Notes under the pieces: generated by a model
What the model saw: the letters and a program-made list of their open reading frames with translations, nothing else
What the model was told of the DNA's origin: nothing
The model's database searches: none
Translations under genes and position numbers: made by a program
From: Oscheius sp. JU75
Taxonomy: Eukaryota > Nematoda > Chromadorea > Rhabditida > Rhabditidae
Reading direction: 5' to 3'
NCBI GenBank assembly: GCA_037178855.1
Contig: JASJZC010000005.1
Coordinates: 5,270,001-5,334,000, forward strand
Length of the DNA: 64,000 bases
Shown here: piece after piece, positions 23,136 through 33,561 of the stretch
Numbering within the stretch: position 1 is the first letter of the stretch
How the letters are laid out: each line of letters starts with the position of its first letter

Positions 23136-23860
23136 TCATCGAGTTCCACCTTCCCTTGAAATTGCCACGCCGTAACCATCAACATCGAATACAACGAATG
23201 AGGGTGATCGTTTCTGGAGAGTATAGGCGAACATATAAGGATCTTCGAAAAAGGCAACAGACCATTCACCACCATAGAAATACTCCATAATCTGTAACGG
23301 ATCTTATTGTGCCTCGTCGGACTAACTGACCTTTCCAATTTCGTCGACTTCCTCTCCCATTCGCGACTTAATGCTACTATAATGGTCTTCAATGGCGGTT
23401 TCGGCCACGCGTACCATTTCGGCTGTGACCCCGAAAGACAGCACCACTTCCATCCTGTGCAAAGGATACTTTCGAACTCTGAAGAAATGAGTCAGACAAG
23501 ACAGTTTAGAGTTTATCGGACGATCAACTCTAATTCGAATTTCGGGAGAAATCACGCGAAAATCACAAATTTTTGATGACGGAGGAGCACAACAACAAAA
23601 CAATCTCAGGGGTGATCGAATCAAAATTCGAGACAACAAATCATGTTACTTCTTAGATTTCGATAGAATGACCAAAGCAAAAGAACTTTTTGGAAGAGAT
23701 AAAATGAATCTACGACAGATTGAATGTTCCAAACTCACAATCTGTATCCGTCGTTTGATTCTGTAGCTGGATAAGTTTGTCCATATGCTATAGGATTCTT
23801 CCGCATTATCCCGCTTACTCTACCAACTAAACTAGCCGAGAGAAGCAATAGGCAGAACAT
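23136..23860 (-). CDS. LC8-like (dynein light chain type) domain behind a signal peptide
   Basis: Three exons in phase. Exon 1 (23860 leftward) gives MFCLLLLSASLVGRVSG, a signal peptide, then ~24 aa, and ends at a GTGAGT donor. Exon 2, after CTTCAG, begins VRKYPLHRMEVVLSFGVTAE. Exon 3 gives IMEYFYGGEWSVAFFEDPYM and ends SREGGTR. The last ~90 aa follow the LC8 layout: an EM...A...A helix, a second helix, a Trp-containing strand equivalent to TWHCIVG, two further strands and a short tail. LC8 proteins are normally cytosolic dimeric hubs with no signal peptide. The spliced phase (TT + A) is exact, so the fusion is likely real, but an alternative start at 23453 would give a plain LC8-like protein. 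Confidence 0.6.
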
Positions 23861-24235
23861 TCTGAACGAATCTCCATTTTTGGGAGACAGCTGTCCTACG
23901 TGATTCAAAAGATGAGGTAATTGGCGACCCGCCGTAGAAAACAGGGTCAGACTGACTGACTCGGCGCTTTTTCTTGGCAAAACCGGTACGATTTTTAGAG
24001 AAGATTTGACCGGCGACAGACGGACAGTAGACAGAGAACCTTGTGAAGACAAAGATCACTAGGAACTAAAAGCACTTTATAGTGGGCGGACGAAAAAACA
24101 CTGAGTGGAAACTGGTAATCGGGTGAAGAGGCCCGGGAGATTTGTTTGATTATCAATGTTCAAGGAAAATATATACTTGAAACGACAAAAAGTAGTGACA
24201 GAGTTGTCTCGTGTCGTAACAACAATTCGCTTGGA

Positions 24236-24276
24236 GTCATTGGCCGTATGCTCTTCGCTTGTGCTGCTGCTATAAT
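24236..24276 (+). repeat. Short inverted copy of a LINE-associated sequence
   Basis: Carries GTATGCTCTTCGCTTGTGCT, which recurs inverted and with few changes near 24965-24990, flanking the reverse-transcriptase remnant. Both copies extend leftward through CATTGGCCGTATGC-like bases. Confidence 0.55.
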
Positions 24277-24429
24277 CACGAATACTTTCAATTTCAACTT
24301 GTAAAAACTTGTCTCAAACTCGTCCTCTTGAATGCCATTTGCTCGCCTGTTGCACCCGTGTGCTATCATCTCTCTTCTACTTTTTTTAAATTATTTATTA
24401 CTATTTTCAAGTCTATGTGTCTGCGTGGA

Positions 24430-25020
24430 TCTCAAGATTCTCCAATCTTCGGCCTCTCGGTGCCACCAGTCTATGCCCGCTAACTCTCGAGTCTCGTCTT
24501 CTCATCGTTGACGCCTCCCGCTTCTAGATCTTTTGCCTTCAAGTGGAGTCCATTCGGTAATAGTCCTGGTCCATCTGTTCCCGTTCAACTGTGTTTTCTT
24601 TTCCGCCCAGGTCATCTTGAGGCAGAGTATCCTCTTTCTCCAGTCCGTCAACTTTGTTCTTGCTCTTATCCTCTCATTCTGCCATCTGTCAAGAGAAGTG
24701 ATTCGTAGCATTCTTCTTTCCATCTGTCTTTGCGACAGACGCCACACTTCGATGTATTTCTTGTCCGATTCCTTCAGTGTCCATGTTTCTGCTACATAGA
24801 GAGCTACAGGTGTAACGCATGAATCGAAGAGTATTTTCTTTTCTTCATGGTCAACTGTCTGAAAGAGATCTTGTTGAAGTCTCTTCTAGTACTCTTATGC
24901 TTTTGTCTACCACGAATTCTCTGTCGCCATCTACCACCTCAGGTCGGGTGTTTCTACTTTCTTCCACAGCAGCACAAGCGGAGAGCATATGGCCTAATAA
25001 CACCGAGGGATAGTGTCGGA
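24430..25020 (-). mobile_element. LINE (non-LTR) reverse-transcriptase 3' remnant
   Basis: Minus-strand translation around 24500-24880 gives KKILFDSCVTPVALYVAETW, then LSQRQMERRMLRITSLDRWQ, then an NERIRARTKLTDW...LKMTWAE stretch and NRWTRTITEWTP. This is the characteristic region after the catalytic core in nematode and insect endonuclease/reverse-transcriptase LINEs, where a chromosome-like R/K-rich 'RMLRIT...DRVRNEDIR' is common. The polymerase motifs (YADD) and endonuclease are absent, so this is a truncated 3' fragment. Inverted sequence copies lie on both sides. Confidence 0.78.
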
Positions 25021-25277
25021 AGCGGTAAATTGAAGTTAAGATCTTAGCCTTGGTCTCTCTATCTTTTATCCCGCTATTTTATTAGATGCTCAACACAGAA
25101 ATCTCTTTTTACGAGAAGTTTGATCGCTCAACTTGTTGAACCTGACAAAACAGCTTCTTGTTGACTTCGCCTGCAATTTTGATGTGCCAGTTTGCATATT
25201 AATCCATGCAAAACGAAATCAAAGAATAGTCTCACAGTGAAATACATAAAAGGATGAACCATAACAGGCCATTAAAA

Positions 25278-25855
25278 ATGCTCGCACCCATCTCGCTTCT
25301 TCGTAAGTGCCTTCTTTTCCAAAACATTTACTGGATCATTCAGCTCTGTTTTTTGTTCTTCTCAAGGCAGAACAATCTACTCCAGATCCTAATAAACTTC
25401 TGGCTCCGATCCCAATTCGTCCCCCCGACGATGATCGTGAGGAAGATCGAGTTTCGACAACAGTGTTTCAGGCCCATTTTGTGGTCGTGTAAGATGCCAA
25501 CGTGGGTGGTACTGTCTCAATGAGGAATCTACTTGTACTTCCATTCACTGGTCAGTGGATCGACATCTTGTTCGAAATCTAATGTTCCAGTCCCAATCGT
25601 CCGAAATGCTCTCGCTGCCCTGAAAATGAGATCTGGAAAAGTTGTCCCACCTGTACGGACTTGCTAACCTGTGCCCATCGCTTCATAAACGTGGTTAGTT
25701 TCATCCGTTCCGTCAATCAGTATTGCTGCAGTTCTGTATCCGAGGATGTGTTAATCCTGCCCGTTGTATTTGTCGCTCAAACTATCTCCGTAACCAAGAC
25801 GGCGTGTGCATTCCACGCTCCGACTGCCCGCCGATAAAGTTTCCTATGGGAAAGT
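25278..25855 (+). CDS. Trypsin-inhibitor-like (TIL) cysteine-rich protein
   Basis: A start at 25278 (MLAPISLL) is spliced to a Pro/Asp-rich segment (STPDPNKLLAPIPIRPPDDD), then CGRVRCQRGWYCLNEESTC, then RCPENEIWKSCPTCTDLLTC, and finally FCIRGCVNPARCICRSNYLR...CIPRSDCP, with stop at ~25855. The last two exons contain the ten-cysteine TIL pattern (C..NE.w..C...C...C...C..GC.C..G..R...G.C). Known: TIL domains inhibit serine proteases. No proper signal peptide is visible in this model, so the first exon may be misread. Exon 2 uses a 35-nt intron. The region after it to 26140 shows no exon. Confidence 0.72.
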
Positions 25856-26140
25856 AACATCCGATAAAATCTTATGTTTGGATTAAACTATGAGGAAGAG
25901 AAGCCGATAGAGGGTAACCCTTTTCATCTGTGTCCAATTGTCGATATGCACGTGTTCCATGACAATGGGTAAGCACTAATTTTCAACCTGTCCGCATCAA
26001 TTTGAGTTGGGCAACTACATCTTGAACATCGTCTCTGTAGCCACAACTTGTTAATCTCTCGACAGTACTCAAAATTTCAGCTTATTTCAAAAAAGGAGTC
26101 AAAAAAAAAGAATTATATGAAACTTTATTACACTTCTCGA

Positions 26141-28275
26141 TTAAACACGTTTCTTGATAATCATTTCATATGGTTTGGCTTTCCTCATGGCTCCACACTC
26201 TGTGACCGCGTCTGTTGAGTAGCTTGCTCCAGGTACAGGAGAAATATTGTACGAGGCAACAAAGTTTCCGATTATCTGGTGAAAAGTGATGAGGTTCCTA
26301 AAGAAACTTACAAGATGGAGTTCGGCTCTAGCGAGAGATTCTCCCAAACAGGCTCTTTTCCCAATACCGAACGAGACTACCTTGCTGTCCAAGTTGGTTC
26401 CGACAAATCTCTCTGGTTTGAACTGAACTTTGTGCTTGAAACACTTCAATCGAACACACCTTTTCTGGCTCCTCAAAAATCTTGGGATCTGACATGATGA
26501 CGGCTATTTCCGCGGAAACGGCTGTTCCTTTCGGAATCAGATAGCAGCCGATCTGAGTATCCTCAGACGTCTCTCTCATCAGATTCATTGGAACAATTTG
26601 CGACATTCTTAGGGTTTCCTGAACAGAGTTTTCCAAAACTTCCTTGTTATCACCGTGATAACGCCGTTCAAATAAGGGGTTTCCGATTTATCGTTGAGCT
26701 CTAGAGGCCGATTACGACCCGTGACGCTGTCTATTTCGGTCTGGAGTAGATTCAAAGTCTTAAGCTTACTTCTTGTTCAAAAATTCAAGGCTGATTAACC
26801 TCTGGTCTTGAAAGAAGATAGGCAAAGGCCCAGTAGAGAGTGGTGGCAGTGGTCTCTTGTCCAGCAACCCAAAGGTCGAGTAAAGTAGCACAAAGACTGT
26901 CCTCACTTGAAAAAACGTGTTTCAAACAAAGTAACGACCTACTAGAAACTCTGATTGGGCTCATCTTTCTCCATCTCCATGAGGAAGGCATCCACAAAAT
27001 CTTCAGCTCCATTAGACAGATCTCTCCGGCCATTAGCAATCTCTTCTTTTCGCTCATTCAACTGTTTTTTGATGAATTGAAGAGTATTTTCGATCGGAGT
27101 CTCGAAAAGACGCGATCTCTTGCTGAAGGGCCAAATCCGTGAGTTCCACTTTTCTAGCCTAAATTTTGGTTCAGTAGTTTCTTTATAGAGCCAAACATGA
27201 AATCGAGGGGAATGGCGTCATCGCCCATCTTGTCCATGGCCTTTTTCAGCTCAAAGAATTCTTTTTCTTTCTCCTCGGTGAATCTTTCCGTAAACAGCAG
27301 ACGATTGATAACGTTGCCGACTGTGAGTTCGAAGAGATGAGCTGGGTTAAGAGTTAGCTTTCCACCATTCTTCTCCACTTGCTGCAACAGTTTCCCATTC
27401 CTAAAGTTGCCTTTCAGTATTATGGAAAAGTTGCACCTGTAATCAAATTCCATCATGATTCTGTCTTGCATCAGATTTCTTCCCAGTCCAAAATTTCTCA
27501 GTGTGTGAAGAGCGAAGCGTCGTTGTTCCGTCTAAACATTTCTTTGCTCTTAATCTCGAAAGTGATTTTAGCTTCTTTTTTTTTAGCAACCAGCTGCCTA
27601 AAGACAGCTTCGCCTTCACCTTCTCTTGCTCTACTGTGTGACTCTTTCCAAGAGTAGCTCGTTCTATTTCAAAGTTCGAAGTTGACTTTCAAACTTTTGG
27701 CACAAACTAGTTGCCAATAAATTGAACAAAACAAAACAAAAAACTTCTGAACAAAAAACAGCTTCCGCCACAGAAACCATCGCGCTTTAGATAGTAGAAT
27801 ATCACACTTGTCGGGGAAAAAAGAACTTGGAAACATACCCAATATGGTCCACTAGAAGAAATGAGTCCTTTTCCACCTAAATAGAGATTTCTATAGTGTG
27901 GAAATAAATGTAACCCCGTCCGATGTCCATTAAATACAGGTAAGGTCTGTCAACAAAGTTTACTCCCTTCTTGATCATAGCATCATGAGCAACATCCAGT
28001 TCTCCAATATGAACTGTGGCCATTGGTCCCAGCCACAAAGTATATATTCCACCATATTCCTCACTCCAATTTCTCAACATTTCCACAGTTCCACTCCCTC
28101 TCAGCAGTTTTATAGCCATCTGAGGAAAGTTGCCAACCAGAGGGAAAGGAATCGGCCCTGGAATAATGTTCAGAGTCAAGAAGAAAGTCTTACCTGGTGG
28201 AAGGCTCCTGACTTTTTCATAGTATTTGAATAAAAAGTAAGTTATTACAACAATCACAAACAGTATAACTAGCAT
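26141..28275 (-). CDS. Cytochrome P450 (nematode CYP2-clan, CYP33-like), copy 1
   Basis: Start 28275 (MLVILFVIVVITYFLFKYYE, a membrane anchor), then a Pro hinge (RSLPPG) and GPIPFPLVGN. An exon holds TEQRRFALHTLRNFG, a CYP33-type mark. The I-helix is WVAGQETTATTLYW (threonine present), ExxR is QETLRM, PERF is FKPERFVG, and the haem loop is FGIGKRACLGESLARAE with the axial Cys. About 490 aa, ~8 exons, intact. Known: monooxygenases of the endoplasmic reticulum acting on xenobiotics, fatty acids or sterols. It is first in a run of three minus-strand P450s. A minus-strand TATA-like box lies at 28428-28440. Confidence 0.9.
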
Positions 28276-28427
28276 TGTGATCTGTCGTTGTTCTGTAACG
28301 AGGAACAATGATCGAGTAAACTGAGCGGAAAGAGAACGAACAAACAGGTTACTCAAATGTCGAACTGATCTTTGACAATGCGGTAGAGATTTAATTCTTG
28401 TCGAACTGTCAAAGCGGCACACCGAAC

Positions 28428-28440
28428 ACTTTATATAACC
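28428..28440 (-). promoter_or_regulatory. TATA-like box of P450 copy 1
   Basis: On the minus strand this reads GGTTATATAAAGT, about 155 nt before the start codon at 28275. Confidence 0.4.
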
Positions 28441-28964
28441 TTCGACCAAGCGATAAGAGACTGTGACTGATGACAGACGCTAATCGCCAATGACTCTTGG
28501 GATACACTTTTTCAAGAAGGCGTACAATAGAAAACTTCATCTCGAGCGGGTCGGATGTACATTTCACATCCTCCTAATTGAGCCGGAAAGGAAAGATGAC
28601 CAGAGCAAAAAAGGGGGAAGTAGATGTCAAAGAACTGGTAGTTATCTTTCAACAACTTCGGTAGAGCAGCGAAGCAGATTCTTAACCTTGATCCAAAGTC
28701 TGTGATTTCCCGCCCAGTTTGCTTCAAACAAGATCACAAAAGTTGTGCTCCGTCGACGACTCACGAGATAACACCTTTGAACTAAAGATCATTTCCACCT
28801 CTACGCATCCTCAAAATATGGTTCCCCTGTTTTCGCAGATTTCCCGCTATCAGCTGACATAATTACTGGTACGATGTCTCGCTCTCCTGTAATTATGTAG
28901 GTGCGCTAATAAGTGGGTAACGGGGTCCCTTCTCTCTCAGTCGTCTATCGCCTGTCGTCAAGTC

Positions 28965-29245
28965 ATGTTCGGTACTATGGGTCGGAATCCTGATCGGGAC
29001 AAGGATATCGAGACCTTGACTCGGGAGAAACGAGAGGAAGTCGAGCAACTGAAGAAGGAAGCTGCCTTCGAGCGTATGCCAGCCAGTGACACCTTGGCCG
29101 AGTAAGTACATTTATTTTTATGCAAAATAAAATACTTAGAATGTTGAATTTTGTGAATGAGGAGCGAAAAAACGACGCGTTCCTCAACGGACAGCTGCTT
29201 GTCAGCAACCCCTTCGAGCCCAAGAAGCGTTGTGTCATTTTGTAA
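28965..29245 (+). CDS. Heterotrimeric G-protein gamma subunit
   Basis: Two exons split by a 39-nt intron give about 79 aa. A short extension (MFGTMGRNPDRDKDIETLTR) precedes a coiled-coil segment (REEVEQLKKEAAFERMPAS), which is the beta-binding helix with the R-x-x-v/M-S-type gamma signature. NFVNEERKNDAFLNG follows, then the NPF turn and a terminal CVIL. The C-a-a-X with a final Leu predicts geranylgeranylation. Known: gamma subunits anchor Gbeta at membranes. It sits on the opposite strand between P450 copies 1 and 2. Poly-A signal AATAAA at ~29256. A second in-frame Met at 28977 may be the true start. Confidence 0.88.
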
Positions 29246-29285
29246 TTGTCTGGCCAATAAAACCTTTGTTGACAGACACTTTTAC

Positions 29286-31090
29286 TCAAATTCGTTTAGA
29301 TAACAGTAGTCTATAAGGCTTTGATTTTCTCACAGCTCCCAGTTCATTAGCAGCTTGAATGTCGGGATAGTGTTGTAGATTAGGAGCAATGTCGTAGTCC
29401 AAAACAAAGTTTCCAAGGATCTGAAGACTATTTTTGTAAATGATTGAAGTGGAACGAACCAGATATAGCTCGGCTCTAGCCAGGGATTCTCCCAGACAAG
29501 CTCGTTTTCCCATTCCGAACGGAACGACGTACTGTTCTAGGTGGTTGTTTTCAATGAATCGAGAAGGGTTGAACTGAAATTAAACCTATTCAAATAACAA
29601 TTCAACCCTACCTTGAGGGCATCCTCGAAAGTGTCTTGGTCCGACATAATCACTGAGAGCTGAGCGGTAATAGCGGTTCCTTTCGGAATGTGGAACTGTC
29701 CGACTACGACATCTTCGTGTGCCTTCCGCCACATGTTCATCGGGACCAGCATACTGACTCTCAGTACTTCCAGAACGACAGCATTTAGATACGGAGTCTC
29801 TGCCTTATCCGACAACTTGAGACTTCGGTTCTGTCCGGTCACTCTGTCCAGCTCCTCTTGGATCTTTTGGATGACCTAGAACTCATTCCTATTCACTTTA
29901 TAGAGTTCCCTTACATCGGGATTTCTGACCAGAAGACCAAAGGCCCATTGGAGTGTTGTGGTTGTGGTTTCTTGGCCTGCTAGCCAAAGATCGAGCACGG
30001 TTGTCACCAGATCTCCTTCTGTGAAACTCTCCGCGTGGTCACTCTTCTGCATTTCTAGTAAAAAGGCATCAACAAAGTCTTCTCCATTGTCTCGAATCTC
30101 ATGCTCTCCAGAAGCAATGTCTGCTTTCCTGAGAACCTTTGTAACTTTGAATATAATATTTCAGACCTCTTTTCGACTTGAGAGCGAATAAAATGGACTA
30201 TTTCCCACAGAGGTTTCAGTTTTTTCTCCTTGTGTTGTTTCAAAATAGGCCATTCACTGTTTCTTTTACTTAACAACAAGTCGAGCATCGATCCTTGTCC
30301 AATGAGACGATCGAGGTTCTCCTTCAGTCGGAAAAATTCCTTTTCCTCGTCCTGAATCAATCGTTTAGATTGATCAAAAACAAATCCACCTCCAAGAACC
30401 GTTCTGTGAATAGAAGACGGTTAATAACATTTCCCACGCTCAATTCAATCCAGTGATATGGATCAGTATCCAATTTGCCGCCTGCTTTTTCGATTTCCTT
30501 GTTCAGAAGGTTCGATCTAGAATACCAGTAGCTGGCCTGTTAGGACAGACTAACCTGTAGTCGTACTCAAGCATGATTCTGTCTTCCATCACGTTTCTCC
30601 CGAGTCCGAAATTCCTCAAAGTATGAAGAGAAAAGCGACGTTGTTCTGTCCAAGTCGAGCCACTCGAGAAAATCACGCCCTTCCCATCTTAGCCAGTCTA
30701 CTTAGAACTCAAAAACGAAAATGTCTTACCTCTTACAATGTCAAAGAGATAGAGATAGAAGCGATCAGCAAAGTTGGATCCTTTCTTTATCATTGCATCG
30801 TGAGCCAGCTGATAGTCGCAAATGTTGACAGTCGGAACGGGCCCAAGCCAAAAAGTGTGAACAACACCGTACTTTTTCTTCCATTCTCGCAGAACAGCCA
30901 CAACTCCTTTATGCTTGATTGTTCCCAGGATAAGCTGGTGAAGATTTCCTATCAAGGGAAGTGGTACAGGACCTAGACTAATTTTTTTCCAAATAATCAA
31001 AAAAGTACCTGGAGGAAGGTGTCTAGTCTTCGAGTACATTGAGAAGTACAGATAGGCCACAAGGGCCCCAAGAAGTAGCCAGAATAACAT
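29286..31090 (-). CDS. Cytochrome P450 copy 2
   Basis: Start 31090 (MLFWLLLGALVAYLYFSMYS), placed 4 nt after TTTTTTCAG on the minus strand (trans-splice-like). It shows RHLPPG hinge, GPVPLPLIGN, the I-helix WLAGQETTTTTLQW, EVLRVSMLVPMN, HIPKGT and the haem loop FGMGKRACLGESLARAE with axial Cys. Stop at 29286-29288. It is complete and closest in layout to copies 1 and 3, with the same exon breaks (for example before GP(I/V)P and within ...ESLARAELYLV). The gene reads toward the gamma gene, and the two converge: only ~40 nt separates their stops. Confidence 0.9.
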
Positions 31091-31159
31091 TTTCTGAAAA
31101 AAGAGAGATTGAATCAAGAAATTGGGAAAGAAAACGGGTGGCACACCTGACTTACAAGA

Positions 31160-31170
31160 GCGCTCTTATA
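31160..31170 (-). promoter_or_regulatory. TATA-like box of P450 copy 2
   Basis: Minus-strand CTATAAGAG about 75 nt before the start at 31090. Confidence 0.3.
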
Positions 31171-31445
31171 GACGGCGATAAACGACGAAAGAGCACAGAG
31201 AACAGTTAAACCATGGGACGAGAAGAAAATGTGTGTTGGCGCTAACATTTCTGTTCTAACTCTGTAGAAACAGAAAAATTCTGATCAGAAAGACTGACAA
31301 TTATGGGGGGAAGGGCTTGATCACAAAGAATTGACAAAAAGACATAGACTATAGTCTAGCTTCTTGACTGGTCGACTCAAATCACAGGAAGATGAGAGAT
31401 CGTTTTTTGAAATCGGTTTGGAAATTGAGTATTTATTATGGTCTA

Positions 31446-33274
31446 CTAGTATCTTTTCGAGAAGAACACTTCAAATGGCCTCGGTTTTCGGATAGTGCCC
31501 ATTTCATTCAACGCTGAATTTCCGGCTGGATGTTTTGGATTTGGAGCCAGATTGTAGCGGAGGACTATGTTGCCAAGAATCTGAATTCGATTGTGATTAT
31601 CTGGACAAGAACAACTCACCAAATACAGTTCGACTCGGGCAAGAGACTCTCCCGGACAGGCTCTCTTCCCCATACTGAAGGCGACAACATATTGGTCAAG
31701 GTTATTGTTCTCCAGAAACCGAGACGGAATAAACTGAATCTTTGTGGTCGTTGTTAGAAGACTACTTACTTTCTCCGGATGTTCAAAAGTATTCTCATTG
31801 AGCATTATCGAGGAAATTTGAGCTGAAATTGCGGTGCCTTTCGGAATGACATAGTTTCCGACAACAGTGTCTTCTTTGGCCTCACGCAACATGTTTAAAG
31901 GGACGACTGAACTGGTCCTTAACAATTCAAGGATGACAGCATTGAGATAAGGAGTATTGGGTTTGTCTGACAATTTCAAAGATCTGCTTTTCCCGGTAAC
32001 GTCGTCCAACTCTTTCTGGAGACGATGAAGAACCTTGACGAGAGATTGGAACACAAGATCAATTTGACTCACATCCAAATTTTGTACCAAGTAACACAGG
32101 GCCCAAGTGAGAGTGTTGCTCGTGGTCTCTTGCCCAGCACCCCATAAATCCATTAGGTTCACCACAAGATTCTCCTCACTAAAACCTAGTTCGACTTTCA
32201 CAACTCTCACTTGAAGTCGTCACTCTTATCCTTCTTCTGCATTTCGATCAAATACGCATCCACGAAATCCTCTCCGTTGTCTCTTAGTTGATGGTCACCG
32301 GCAGCAATGTTTCTTTTTCTAAAAATCCATATTTCCCTTTTCTAAAAAAAAAAAGAACCTGGTTTCAACCTGTGTTCTGATGAACTTTTTCAATTCACGA
32401 AGAGGTTTCCGAACTCGTTCCTCCCTTCCTCGCATGACTGGCCAACTGCTATTCTCCCTCGTCAACAGAAAGTCGAAGAGGTTTGTCTTCTCCATCAGCT
32501 CGTCGACAATTCCCTTCAAACGGAAGAATTCCTTTTCTTCCTCCTAATCTTCCAGTGTTTGCCTCGTTTCTAACTAACTTCAATGAACCGTTCAGTAAAG
32601 AGCAATCTGTTGATTATGTTCCCGACAGTTAATTCGAGCATAGAGAAAGGGTGTATGCTCAGATCTCCTCCAGCTTTTTCAATTTCGTTGTCCAAAATGT
32701 CCATTCTGTAACTTGAGTATAGAAGTTGTTGAAAATTACCTGTAGTCCAGTTCCAGCATTACTCTTTCCTCCATAAGATTCTTTCCCATACCAAAGTTTC
32801 TGAGAGTCTGTAGAGTGAATCTTCTCTGTTCCAGCCATGTATCTCCATTCGAACTACCGATTCCTTTCCCATCTAAAGCAGTGTGCCCAATTGCAAATTT
32901 AAATATCACCTCGTTCAATTTCGAAAAAGTACACTCTTTTTCTGTCAGTAAAGTTAGCTCCCTTTTTGACCATGGCTTCTTGAGCCAGCTGATAATCACA
33001 AATATTGACCATCGGAAGGGGACCCATCCAGTAGGTATGCACATCTCCATAGACTTTCTTCCATCTCAGGAACAAGTTGGCCACTCCACCATACACGAGC
33101 ATTCCATAAGCTAGCTGGGGCAGGTTTCCAATGAAAGGAAAAGGGAAGGGCCCTGAAAAATAAAGTTTTCTATAGAACTATAGATTTCCCACCAGGCGGC
33201 AGCTTCTTGGCCTCTGAATACATTGAGTAGAACAGATAGACTACCAACCCGCCTAGCAACAGAAGAATCAACAT
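31446..33274 (-). CDS. Cytochrome P450 copy 3
   Basis: Start 33274 (MLILLLLGGLVVYLFYSMYS), also next to TTTTCAG. KKLPPG hinge, then GPFPFPFIGN, WLEQRRFTLQTLRNFGMGKN, the I-helix WGAGQETTSNTLTW, ELLRTSSVVPLNM, VIPKGT and the haem loop FSMGKRACPGESLARVE with axial Cys. Stop at 31446-31448. All key residues are present. The haem-loop Cys is followed by Pro rather than Leu. Three tandem, same-direction P450s with matching exon structure indicate local duplication. Confidence 0.9.
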
Positions 33275-33561
33275 TTCTGAAAATAAGTGCGTTAAACAAA
33301 AAAGGAAAGAGAAGACGAAAGCGATGAATGAAGTTGTTTACTTCCTTGAGAGAGAAAAAATGGCAGTTGTTGCAGAAAGAAAGGAATTGATGTTTATCAC
33401 GTTTCGCTCTTTGACCTCTCAGAGGAAAGAGCTGGAGTGGGGTCGATTGCGTGTTTGTTTAGCCGCTGGAGGCAGCTCAAGAAACTTCCTGATAGGCAAA
33501 CAATCTTTTTCTTCCGATCAAAAGAGTCTAGTTAAGATAGTTTTATTAAAAGACCAGTGTT

